Positions 12,897 to 24,447 of a DNA stretch of 64,000 nt are shown here, in pieces (positions within the stretch are counted from its first letter, which is position 1; every line of letters starts with the position of its first letter). Origin of the DNA: Nissolia schottii (Eukaryota; Streptophyta; Magnoliopsida; Fabales; Fabaceae). The notes beneath the pieces are model-generated. The model was not told where the DNA came from and made no database searches. It saw only the letters and a list, made by a program, of their open reading frames with translations. The DNA lies in the NCBI GenBank assembly GCA_003254905.1, contig QANU01032235.1, positions 24,488 through 88,487 of the forward strand, in the 5' to 3' direction. The translations under genes were made by a program, and so were the position numbers.

Positions 12897-15076
12897 TCAC
12901 AGAATAGGCATGTCCAACACTTGCAAGACATCCTTGAACTCAAAATCACGAGTTTCTTTGTTGAACCTCTCAACCAGTTTGTACCGCACATCATTCAAAT
13001 AAAAAGACTGAGCAGTTTCCAAAAGCCATTTTGCCTCTGAGTCAGTCAGCTTGCTGGCAAATACAATATCCCCACGGATCAGTATCAAGTCCTTGCTCTC
13101 CGCAAATTCTTTGTAAAAGGTCACAGTAAAGTAAGGAGTTGCTTGTGTTCCCCTGGCCTTGTAATCTTCAAGACCTGTAAACATCATGTGTGGCGTCTGC
13201 ACTGCAAGAAAAGGACTGAATATGTGACACAACAATCAAAGTGGCAGAAAGAAAATCAACTAGAAACACTCAATATATAAACTGTTTGTTTCAACATGGA
13301 AATCTTGTCAAATTTTGAGATAACACAAGAAGCAATTTCTTGTGATACATTTGTTTTCTTCTAAACCAAATCAAACATACAATTTCAATGTATTCCAAGT
13401 TTAGGCTTATATCACTGTTTTCAAATTCTCATTTCTAAGCGCTGTTTTCCACCGTTGAGATATCAATTTCAAAACTATGACCAAATAGCTGCACTGCCTA
13501 GTTATTCATAGTTAGTTCATAATTTCCATCAGTCCTGCTGTTCTCAACTCCAATAATTTAAAATTATGGCTTGGAATGTAGACCCATAGTGTTCCATCAG
13601 CCATGATCTTGTATTCTCTGATCAGATTGGCCTTACACTATTTGTACTGGTAACCTAGATTATCAGGATAAATAGGGTTTCAAGGTCAGTGTTATCATAT
13701 GTATCACAACTGTTTGGGCTCTTTTTAAAGAAGTAAACTATATCTTAATTGTGCTCCATCTATGCCTCTGTTTTTTCTCTTCCATTTCAAAAATTTCCTA
13801 GAATGTTCTTTTCTTATCTTTTACTCCTTCCACTTCAATATTTCAAGTTCTATCATAAACTCCCCACATCCCAAGAATATACAGTGATAACTATATCTGA
13901 AGTTGGAAAAAAAAGTCAGTTTCCAACATACAAAACATCAATCAGGTGTAACACAGTTTTACTTCGCAACAAATAGTAAATTTTTTAGAATGAGAGTAAT
14001 TTCTATCATACCTTGTACAAACATTGTCGTATAACCGCTTCCTCTCCACAAAGGAATGACAAAATATCGACTGCCAAGGATAAATAAAGCTCAGAACATG
14101 AAATCTAGAATAGCTCAACTCAAATATCATAAATCAAGTATTAAAAAAAATGAATACCATTCTGAAGCTCTATGCTCCAGCAGGTTATAAAGTTTTGCTT
14201 TCATGGTTGCTCCAATATGACCTCTTCCCAAGTGATACTGAAATAAAACGAGCCAAATAACTAACGTAATCTCAATTAAAAAAAACAAAAGAAAAATCTA
14301 CAAACGAAATATAATTGCTAAACAACCTAACAGCTTTATCATGAAGTGCATCAGCATTCCATGATTCCATCAAAACTAAAGAAATCTGCTCTAGCTAAAC
14401 AGTATCCAAACAGTAGAAAGGATGAAGTGTGTCACATTGAGCAACAAGAAAAAGCTTTTAACCAAGTCCACAAATTTTCTTTTAATCCTTCCTTTCTTCT
14501 TTCTTTAGTCGTCATTTCCAACCCATCTTTTCAAATTTTATCAATCTCCAACAATTGAAACAAATCATACAAAATCAAGTGGCACTAATCTGATCCCTCA
14601 ATGCACAGTAATAAAAAAATTCCTCCAACCAGCTTCCTTCACATTTCACACACACAAAAACATAAGAGTTCAATAATCAAAACACAAGGAAATCATAAAG
14701 TACAGATTGATGCATGCTAATTGAGTAAAAGGAAATGAAACATTACATCATCCCAAATTGAAGCGATATCATCAGGGTACCGATCCTTCAATCTCTCAAC
14801 GTCCACAATAGAATCCAAGGGCTTGGGCTGCAAAGGGGTGAACCCAGTAGCGAACCTCGACGTCCTGCAAAAACCAAGCGAACCCCATTTCACGAAACTA
14901 CCCGGAATTTCCGGTTGCTGCGGTTTCGGTGTGGTTGCTGCTCCGACAGAAACCGCAGAGAAAGAGCGTCTCAGGGAAGAAGAGCAAGCAGAAGCACAAG
15001 GGTCGTTGAAAAACAGGCTTCTGGCCTTGGAGATAGATGCTATGGTCCTCGAGATTGCAGAGGATAACCTTTGCAT
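12897..15076 (-). CDS. ATP11: ATP11-family mitochondrial F1-ATPase assembly factor
   Basis: ATP11 (ATPAF1) is a mitochondrial chaperone that binds free F1 beta subunits so that the alpha3beta3 hexamer can form. I rebuilt four exons: 14747-15076, 14158-14237, 14012-14070 and 12897-13201, giving 257 residues. The start is the ATG that opens MQRLSSAISRTIASISKARS, a Ser/Arg-rich, acid-free leader typical of mitochondrial import. A longer frame upstream has no ATG. Conserved blocks are RYPDDIASIWDDYHLGRG, RYFVIPLWRGSGYTTMFVQ, HMMFTGLEDYKARGTQATPY and LNDVRYKLVERFNKETRDFE, ending VLDMPIL. All junctions keep the frame (phases 0, 2, 1). Intron 3 is about 810 bp and featureless. Confidence 0.93.
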
Positions 15077-15700
15077 CGTAGGATTCAAAAACGAGAAAAA
15101 GAAACAAACTTGACGATTGAATCTGTGGCTCTATCAGGTGCTTTCAGTGGATCCACTAGAAAGTAGTAGAAACGAGATAATCATTAAATCATGGTAATGG
15201 TTAGAGGTTAGAGGTTAGAAGAAGTTCAGTGGAGAATTTTATCGAACATTTGGTACGCAGTCACAGGAGAACTGGAGAAGAGCTTCCACTGCATAACTGC
15301 AATTTGCAAATTGCATCTTTGGACCAAAACTAACAAAATAAATGTTTAGGGGGCCTGACTCCAAGTTGGTTTTATGATATTACTTGCACAGGGCCCCGCC
15401 TGACTCCAAGTTTTTCCCAAAGTTGCTTGGGCCTAAGCCCAAAGTCATCTACTTATTTGTTTCTTGTAGGCTTATAGACAACTCAATAATAATACAATGT
15501 TATTTAATTAACATCATTTAAAATTTATTTTACAATATTTTTCATCTCAAGCATAGGATGTGGTGGTCAGTAGTCTACCGCTTCATGGGATGTCAATTAT
15601 TACGGTGGGATTAGTGTTAAATGATAAATTACAATGCGAAGGCTTCACTGGGATGAGATTATAACATAATGTAAATTTGCTTCTAATTTAGCACTCTAAA
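15077..15700. other. Upstream region of the ATP11 gene
   Basis: The stretch next to 15077 is the expected 5' UTR and promoter of the minus-strand ATP11 gene. Further right the sequence grades into the remains of a retrotransposon. The exact left edge of that remnant is not visible. Confidence 0.4.
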
Positions 15701-18700
15701 CTTTTAAGAATATGTTGATTACAAATGCATTTACTTAGCCCCATCCCAGTGGGGGTTTGGGAATTCATGAGGCTCGAACTATAAATGTTGCTTTGGTGGG
15801 TGGGGAAGCTTGTTTGGGAGCTTTTCCATCCTCAAAAGAAACCTTGGGCACATATGCTTCTTAACAACCCTACCAATATGTAAATGTGTTGCAATTGTTC
15901 CTCAACATGGCGTGCTATTTGCAAGGCTTTCATAGTTTTGCGTCATGGGTATGCCTTCTGCGTGGATAAAGCTCATGTCTCTTTTTTATTTGATAATTGG
16001 TTATAGGATGGACCACTTTGTCAGTTGGTTTCATATGTTCATATATTTGATACTTAGTTGCGGGTTTGTGATGTTTGGAATACTGGTTCTTGGGATTTTA
16101 GCTTTCTTTCTACTCCTTTTATTGATGTTGTTAAACATAAACTTGACAATGTGTTTATCTAGCTCCATCATACAACTGATGTCTATTTATGTGAAAAGAA
16201 GGTTCTATAGGTAGCTATTCAACAATTAGTGGGTACAAGTGGCTCCAATCAAGTATTTATTCGGGTCATACTGGTGAGGATTGGAAATGGTTGTGGAAGT
16301 TGTCGGCTTCTAAGAATTGCAAACATCTTTTGTGGTTGGATTGTCATAACTCGTTACCCACAGACTATGTCTGCTTCTATCAGGGCCTATGCGACTCCAC
16401 TTAATGTGTTTGCTGCCATTCTAATGATGAGTCCATTATTTATTGCTTATTTTCTTGCCCTCAGGCTTCTTTTATTTGGCAGACTTTAGGGATTGTTTTC
16501 ACTTCTAGTCCCTTGGATGGTCATATTTCTTGGCTGAAGGGGTTTGCTAACAGTAGGAATGTTGTTTTGTGGTGCACTACTATTTGGTGGATTTGGCGCT
16601 CATGCAATGAGGAGCAGATGAACGGTAACTTAATGTTTCTTCCTGTGATCATTGCTAATATTAGGTGTGATCTCATTGGTGCGGCCAACAACATTGAATT
16701 GGTCCTTACTACTATTGCTTGTACTCATTGGGTCAGTTGGAATTGGCCTTTGCTTGACTACATTACTTTGAATATTGATGGTAGCTTACTGTTACAACCC
16801 AAAAATTATTACCAATATGCAAGAGATTAGTTCCTTTATGAAAACCTCTTATGAACACTTTTCATAAAAACATACATTTTAACTTTAGTTAAAAACAAAT
16901 AAAAACTTTCTTTTCTGAATAAACATAAACTCTTTACAGTAAGTATAGGTGTACATGTAAAATATGTGACCGGTTCAAAGATTTTGCATGTATACAATTA
17001 GAACACTCTAGACACTAACTCGATTTTTAAAATAAAATAAATTTAACATATCTTATGGTTAGCTTCACCTCAAGGTGACTGCTGACTCAATATTTTTGAT
17101 GTCGCTACAACTGACCATGATCTCCATGCATTGCTGCTTCTACATCCTAACTTGCAACTAAAGGGAGAGGTTGAAGGGTGAGAACTCTGAGGAGAACCTC
17201 AATGAGTGAATGATCACCCATAACACCCATGGGACATTTTGAAACATGGGCATACATATGCAATACATAGTAATACTATACATACAAAAATATCATAATA
17301 CTAATAAATAAGCTTTCGTAAAAACATTTAAAATAAATAGCAGTTAGGGAGGTATCTATATAGACGGATCCTGAGTATTACAGTCTAGTTATATGTGCTA
17401 ATGTCCGGGTCTCAGTATTTTGCCATATTCTACATGATACATGACACCAGACCTCACGATAGCCTTAAGTCTGGGCTTCACGGTCTTGTCCTAATTATTC
17501 TATATGTCTATTCTACATGACGATCGTACAAGGTATATCAAGGTCAACATAGATTATTGATGACTTATAGTTATATCCTAGATCTACTCCCATAAAAACG
17601 ATTCAAATAAAATGGCATGATAACTTATAACTAAAATAACTAATGACTGAAATAACTAACATGATCATAACATTTGAAATTCACGTACATATACATGCAA
17701 CATGATGATCTTTATGCAATAAAACAATGGTCTCATGGTGGTTCTAAAATTGTTTTTCATCATTTTCTAATTTTTTTAATAAACTATTTCATAAATAATT
17801 TCATAAACGTTATATAAATAAAATAAACACATTTCTATAAAATATTTCAATAAAACAATTTCATAAATAACTTCATAAATATTTTCTTAAAACAAATTCT
17901 TATTTTCTAACCATGGTTTCGTTTTTATAAAAACGTGAAAAATACTAAAATTAAATCATATTTATAAAATATGAATATAAAATAATGATTAAAATAGACC
18001 CTGAGCAACAACTCACTTAACTGGAGTTGCTGGAGATTGACTGTTATTCCTCACGGGCTTGGTAGGAATTCGAACGATACCTCTGACTCGCTTGGAACAT
18101 GCTAGCGGCATGACGTTGACATTTTATGTGGAGACATTGCTTCCCCACAAACAAAGAAATAAAATAAAACTGACTTTCAAAGCACAACTTTTAAAGCTCT
18201 CTGAGTGAATTAACAAGTAAAAATACTCAGGATAAAATTCTATTTATAAGGAAAAACTAACTTTCCCTCCGAGCCAATACACGTCGCACCTCTACAGCAC
18301 TCCCTAACGACTGCAGCGATTTCCCTTTTCCGTGCCACTGCAACGGTTCACTGCTTTTTTTTTCATCAGGTCACTACACTCGCGAGGTAACCCGGGGGAT
18401 ACAAGTTTTGGTGGGCTTATTCATGGGGACGACAACCGTTGGATAGAGGGATTCCATGGTTTTATTGGGACTGTTAGAAACCTTCTTCCAGAGCTCTTGG
18501 CGGTTCAAGTTAGGCTTATGACAACTTGAATCAAGATTTCATGAGGGTGCTCTACGAGTGATTCACTTGACGTGGTTACACCTGTTGATTCAGAATTTGT
18601 GACTTCTCATATTTTTCAAGCTGTGATTTTTGACATCAGGGATTGGCTTCGCTAGGATTGGATAATGGATATGAAGCATGTCTTATGTGAGATTAATGCT

Positions 18701-18870
18701 TGTGTCAATTGTCCTGTGAAACAAACATATCTTGATGAGAGTAATTATAATTTACTTGTTGATGTCCCTAGAATTTATATAGCCTCCTTCATGAGGACTA
18801 TAGGAGATCTATTCTCTTGCATTCTTAGTTTATTTTTCTGCCTTGCCCAAAAAAAAATAAAATCTGCAAC
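15700..18870 (+). pseudogene. Degenerate LINE (zf-RVT and RNase H part), interrupted by a later insertion
   Basis: This is a decayed non-LTR retrotransposon 3' half. The frames are broken by stops and frameshifts. Around 15738 the sequence encodes GGLGIHEARTINVAL followed, after a frameshift, by KLVWELFHP, a typical end of a plant LINE reverse transcriptase. Around 16275 it encodes EDWKWLWKL and CKHLLWLDCHNSLPT, the zinc-binding RT region. At 16575 come TTIWWIWRSCNEE and then LNIDGSL, the start of the RNase H domain. That domain stops at about 16789 and resumes at about 18374 with GNPGDTSFGGLIHGDDNRW and LLPELLAVQ. The 3' end is at a short A-rich run near 18849-18860. About 1.58 kb inserted between the two halves is listed separately. 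Confidence 0.75.
16790..18373. mobile_element. LTR-like insertion splitting the LINE RNase H domain (probable solo LTR)
   Basis: The insertion lies exactly where the RNase H reading is broken: DGSL on the left, HSRGNPGDTSFGG on the right. It begins TGTTACAACCC and can be ended at GGTCA, so it has TG...CA termini of the LTR kind. The flanks are TTAC on the left and CTAC on the right, an imperfect target duplication. It has no long reading frame. The reverse orientation is equally possible. A solo LTR of a Ty3/gypsy (Tekay-like) element fits best. The nesting is clear; the family call is inference. Confidence 0.5.
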
Positions 18871-18874
18871 ATAG

Positions 18875-20300
18875 TATGGGCTAACATATATTTTCTAGTA
18901 ATTTTATTTAACAAAAAAAATAAAAGCATCTCTTAACATGTTGACCCCAAGAAAATGAAGGGTGGAGCCCCGGTAAAAAGGCTGAGTCCCTTTCACTTTA
19001 ACTGACTGAATGCCCATACTTGTTGCAATGGAAAAAGTACCTTCTACTGCTGCAGCCTACAAGGGGAATGATTTTTGCTAAGATGGTCCACCAGCTTTTT
19101 TATGTAGACACAACAACAGCCTTCCACCACTTATAAGACCATCCTGAAAAAGGAAAAGCAAACTCAGTATTATTTTGGTTAGTTAATTACTCACAAGAGC
19201 TTCATTTATATATTTATAATCTAGTGGGGTTCATTAGGTTGCACATGCCCTGCATTTATTAACTCATGCAACAGTCCAGTTCACTGACTCTCCCCGTTCG
19301 TCCTTTCCTTCAACAAGTACTGCTCAAGCTCAAGCTTGCTTTTGTAAATTAAAAATGTTACTTTCACATTACTTTTAACTCTTAGTTTAGTTAGCTTTAT
19401 CTCCTTGCAAAGTCCTTCTTTTATATATATGAAAAATGATATTTGAACTATTTTGTTGTAGGCATATAGTTCACCTTTAAAACACATGCGAGTCATCATG
19501 ATGTTTCTTCCTTAATATTTTGTCAAAATTTGAGGTCACATAAGGATAGTTCGTGCCCTTATTCTTGAATCAATTCCAGTTTAGTGTTTCAAAATAATCT
19601 GTTATAATTGACAGATCATGGTTTGTCCTTGATCTAACATTGTCATTGATTATTTCAATCTAGAGAGTAAGTTCAAACATCATTTGAGAGTTGCAAGATG
19701 CTTCTATGTAGACCCTACATCTCCATTTGACCAAACATAAGTGATAAGCCCATTATATATATATATATGTATGTATGGATGTATGTATATGGATGTATGT
19801 ATATGGATGTATGTATGTATGTATGTATGTATGAGATTGAAATAGTTATCTATACCATCTTATAATTTTGGGTAAAAATTTTTGTGTGATCATCAAACAA
19901 CAAATTATGTCACATAAAGAATGTCATGTCAATTTTAATTGTTAGGACAACCTATTATTAACTCTTAAATATCATTTCATTTGTAATCAAAATACATTCT
20001 AACATAATGCTTTGTAATTAAGAAAAATTTTATTTTTAGGAACATCGTTAAAGGAATACTCTAAGGACCCACTAATGTTTAAGGTATACCTCAAATTATT
20101 CCTTTAAAGATATCCATAAAAGCATAAATTATTGTGTGATCATAGAATATCTGTCTATGTTTTCAATAACTTAATAATTTATATAATCAGATAATACATT
20201 ACTAATTCTAAATTGTCAATCTATCATTATATAAATGGTGAGATGATATTCAACTTAAAGCTATGTGAGTGGAACAAGCTAAGCAACATTTTCTGTTATG
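18875..20300. other. Intergenic region between LINE remnant and peroxidase gene
   Basis: This AT-rich stretch has no recognised gene. It contains a (TA)n/(TGTA)n microsatellite at 19756-19832 that mixes TATA, TGTATG and GGATGTATG units. Confidence 0.5.
19756..19832. repeat. Compound microsatellite (TA)n-(TATG)n
   Basis: TA repeats pass into TGTATG, TATGGATG and then TATG repeats without interruption. The tract is likely length-polymorphic. Confidence 0.85.
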
Positions 20301-20305
20301 ATTAA

Positions 20306-20608
20306 ACCAATATATGTGTCAGAAAGCTGTTATCAGGTGGCGAACTTCAAGTCATATTTCAACATGTTGAAGGACATGTCCCTTTGGACCTTCCTGAATT
20401 TTTTAATGAGCTTGTCTGGCCTTTTCTGCATTTGGAACCACCAACTAGTGTTCAGCTTCGTGTTTCCTCCACCAAGAGATTCACGAGACTCATTGATTCC
20501 CTCTGTAATTTTTTAAAGCAACATGTCCAACACAAATTAACATTCAACATCTTCCATTCATCCACACACACCACTCTCTCTCACCCCTTCTTCTTTGTCC
20601 TAACCTAA
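20306..20608 (+). pseudogene. Unrecognised ORF fragment just upstream of the peroxidase
   Basis: An open frame running from a stop at 20303 to 20608 encodes about 100 residues. The part VRKLLSGGELQVIFQHVEGH, continuing to a DSLCNFLK motif near 20515, looks like real protein: good residue mix and no low complexity. It has no ATG near its left edge and no obvious partner exon, and it ends 24 bp before the peroxidase ATG. I do not recognise the family. It may be a gene remnant, or the frame may be chance within the peroxidase promoter. Confidence 0.3.
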
Positions 20609-20632
20609 CCTGTCCCCCCATTATCCAAAGTC

Positions 20633-23595
20633 ATGCATGTCCCTTCTCTTGCTTCTTTTTCCTCGTTTACATTCACTTGTTTGTTTGTTTTCTTCATTTT
20701 TTATGGAAGAAGTTCATCATGCTTAGCCAAAGCTACCAACACTACTCGCCCCCATCGCCAGCTCTCAGTTGATTACTATGCAAAATCTTGCCCCCAGGTA
20801 GAGCAGCTCATAGGCTCAGTCACCTCTCAACAATTCAAAGAATCACCTGTTTCTGGCCCTGCCACTATTCGCCTCTTCTTTCATGATTGTTTTGTACAAG
20901 TAAGTCCAATTCCACAAAAAAAAAAGTGTTTTAGCTTTGCATGCATGTATATATTTTCATGCTTTTCTATTTATTGTCAAAGATTTAAAGCCAGGGGAAG
21001 GGGAAAAAACCCTTTTTCTTCTCTTCATCCACCAATCAAGTTTTTAGACCAAATGTTTTAGTGAACCCGGTTGCATTTATGCCAATCTTTCATGTTTGAT
21101 GGTCAATTTTGAGGTTTGGTGCTCAATTATTTTCTTGGGAGTATCTCTGCATCGGTAAAGTCATTGCTTATGAACTAAAATCAATCTCTTCCCTTAATAA
21201 AGTAGTATTATTTGGACCACTAAAAAGAAAAGTGCAGACAACACATCGTGGGATTCACCAAATACATAATGAACCTCATGATGTATTGTAAAAGAAGTGA
21301 CAAGATATTTGCACATTTTTTTGTGAAAAGAAATTCTTTTATCACCCTTTTATCTGATAATGTTTTTTGAATGGGTGAGTGCAGGGGTGTGATGCATCAA
21401 TTTTAATAGCATCAAAGGCAGGAAGCAAGGAGTTGGCAGAGAAAGATGCAGAGGATAACAGAGAATTGAGGGTGGAGGGTTTTGAGACAGTAAGGAAGGC
21501 TAAGGAACTAGTGGAGAGAAAGTGCCCAGGTGTAGTGTCATGTGCGGACATTCTTGCGGTTGCAGCAAGAGATTATGTACACCTGGTAAAGTGATTTCGT
21601 GCCTTGTTTTCAATTCATAACAAAATGCTAACCATATTTTTATGGGGCGACAATGTCTTGATTCTACCTCAACATTTTGGTTTCTTCCTCTTGCCACATT
21701 GTAAAAATTGGGTTGACATCATCGGCACCAGTTCACACACAAGACAAATTCTAACTATTCTCTTTGATTTAAGAGTGATTGGTGTGCTCTTTGATGTAAC
21801 TATCTTTGAAGAAATCCGTATAATGTTTTGAAAAAATTCTTAATTGTCTCTCGAAGGCAAGAAAAATCTTTTGCTGAGTGAACGCAATGACTTAGGAGTT
21901 AGGAGATAGAGGTGACACTTTTCTTTCACTGATATAACAAACAATGAATGACTCAAATCAAGAATGTTTTTCTCGTGTTCTATAATTTTTCTTCCCTTTT
22001 TCTTTAACTGCGTCTTGGTTTCTTACATAGCAGCTTTGCTTCCATACCGCTTTTAGTTAATATAGAACAAAATTTGTTTTAATTTAAGTGTTGTCTGTTC
22101 CCCATCATAGAATAACAAAAACTTTGTCAAAATCCTAATGCAAAAAAGAGAAAAAGATTAAAGATATAAAAATCTATGCATTATAGTATTTAGGAAAAAG
22201 AGTCCTAGATATATTGCAGCCTTTTTGTCTGCCATTTTTGTGATGACATTATACACTATACAATTTATGTTTATATTTTTTTAAAAAATGGGGTATTCAT
22301 TTCTTGTAAAGATTCTTTTATAATCTAAAAAGGAAAGGAAAGGAAAGAGACAGTATAGCCCGTCTTTTTCTTCCTTAACAAAAAACAAGAGAGCTAACTG
22401 TTAAGTAAAATCTTCTTTCCATTTGCTATAAGTTCTCTAGCGAAAAGGGCAGTGTTAGGTAATGGTACAGGCTGGTCTAGATTCTAGATTGTCTAAAATC
22501 ACTTAGTTTATTTCTTATCTCTAAAAACAGACAAGTTGATCTTAGTTTAACAAACAGTTAACACATAAAAATAAGGAAATGCCTTTCCTATAATATTAAT
22601 TGCAGTTTTGTTGCTATTAGCAGTGACCAACCAGTTTTCATACAAAGATTCAGCTTTAGTCAACTTAAGTTTTCATATTGTCATAAATCATTGAACATGT
22701 TAGACTGCATGACAGCCAAACTCTTCTAAATTATTTGGGCGCCGAACACGATGATGCTTCTTAAACTTAGGTCTAAATTATAAATTTTAGCCACTGTCCT
22801 TTTAAGTCTTGAAAATGACGAAAGTTTTGTAATTTGTTCATTCAATAGATACTTTGTTAACTCACATTGCATCCACCATATTAGATGATATTTCAATTAG
22901 ATGTAGACATCATTGAAATCCAACCCATTAGCCGGTGTCTCGCACAAAATAAGCACACTTAAAACCTTTCTCAAATAAGTATAATAAATAATATATTAGT
23001 GTTGATTGTGGCACAGGCAGGGGGACCCTATTACCAAGTGAAGAAAGGAAGATGGGATGGGAAGACATCAACGGCATCAAGTGTGGGGCCCAACATCCCT
23101 CGTGCAAACTCCACCATTGATCAGCTCATCAAGCTCTTCAGCTCAAAAGGCCTAACCATACTGGACATGGTTGCTCTTTCAGGCGCCCACACAATCGGGT
23201 TCGCCCACTGCAAGCACTTTGTGACCCGGCTGTACAATTTCCGGGGCAGGGGTCAACCCGACCCAGACATGGACCCGAAGCTCCTGCAAGCGCTGAGAAT
23301 GTATTGCCCAAACAATGGTGGAAACTTAGACATTGTTGCCCCATTTGATGCAACCACACCATTCATATTTGACCACGCATATTACAGTAACCTGCAGAAC
23401 AAGATGGGTTTGCTGGCTTCAGATCAGGGTTTGGTTCTCAACCCGAGAACGAAGCCAGTGGTTCAGGAACTTGCAAAGGATAAGCAGAAGTTTTTTCAGG
23501 CTTTTGCAGCTGCCATGGATAAGTTGAGTTTGGTGAAAGTGGTGAGAGGGAAAAGGCATGGCGAGAAAAGAAGAGACTGTAGCATGCATGGGTGA
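20633..23595 (+). CDS. PER19: Class III secretory peroxidase, PER19-like
   Basis: This is a haem peroxidase of the plant secretory pathway that uses H2O2 to oxidise phenolics in the apoplast or vacuole. Exons are 20633-20899, 21385-21585 and 23017-23595 (348 residues), with introns of 485 bp and 1.43 kb. An N-terminal hydrophobic signal (residues ~9-30) is followed by the mature start [12 protein letters not shown]. The distal site is visible in [18 protein letters not shown] (catalytic Arg and His, first calcium site). The proximal haem ligand is in [14 protein letters not shown]. The cysteines expected for the four disulfides are present, including [13 protein letters not shown] and the final RRDC. 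The C-terminal [12 protein letters not shown] is characteristic of the subgroup containing Arabidopsis PER19. All splice sites are GT-AG and keep the frame. Confidence 0.94.
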
Positions 23596-24447
23596 AAACA
23601 GAGACAATTATTATTGACACAACTTGCATTCATAACATGAGCACGTTACTTCACTTGAACTTTTCTTTTATTAAGTTCATGTTGAAGTGCTCATTGGTTT
23701 TGTGCAGTTATGCATGCAATAGTTGTGCTGACATTATTTGTGAAGATTCATCCTTTTTTCTTTGCCCTAGTTTAGTTTGTGCAATCAGTCAATGTAAAAC
23801 ATTGTCAAATAGATATGTCCTTGATCCATGTACCCGACTCACCCAATGAGATACCAATGAGATAAGTCTTAGTTGTTGTTTAGTTTGTATAACATTGTGT
23901 CTTGACAAGAGTTAATCTTGCATTCAACCGGTTTTTTGAGTATTCCTTAAGAGAATGGGATATAGATAAATAACTCCAATAACAGCGGAGTGCAAGAAAT
24001 ATGATTAAATAAAATATAGACCTAGCAGTTATTGTGGGTAAAAAAATAAGTTGATCTTGCATTATCAGACAAAATGAGTTGATAAATGTCAATGCAGTTA
24101 TTTACAGTCCTATGACTTCATGGAGATCATAGTTGCTGCAGTAAAAAGTGCCCCTTTGCCAATCGGCAATATCTCCATATCCCTGCACCATGGCCAACAA
24201 ATTAAAAAATTGTCTAGATACTAAAAAATTATGGATTTTGCAGAATAAATCAATCATGGATTTTATAAGATCTATTAAAATTTCAAAGTATTGATGTACT
24301 TCTGCATGGAAAAACTATTAGCAACTGCAATCATTATTGCATACGTAAAAAATACATGATCATAGCATCCCAGGTCATGCATAGATAGATACACAAGTAT
24401 GCAAGAAAGTAGTGGTCTGAAGATTAAAATCCTGAGAAATGGTGCCC
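23596..24447. other. Convergent spacer between peroxidase and SNI1
   Basis: This holds the 3' UTRs of the two converging genes. No further gene or repeat is evident. Confidence 0.5.
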
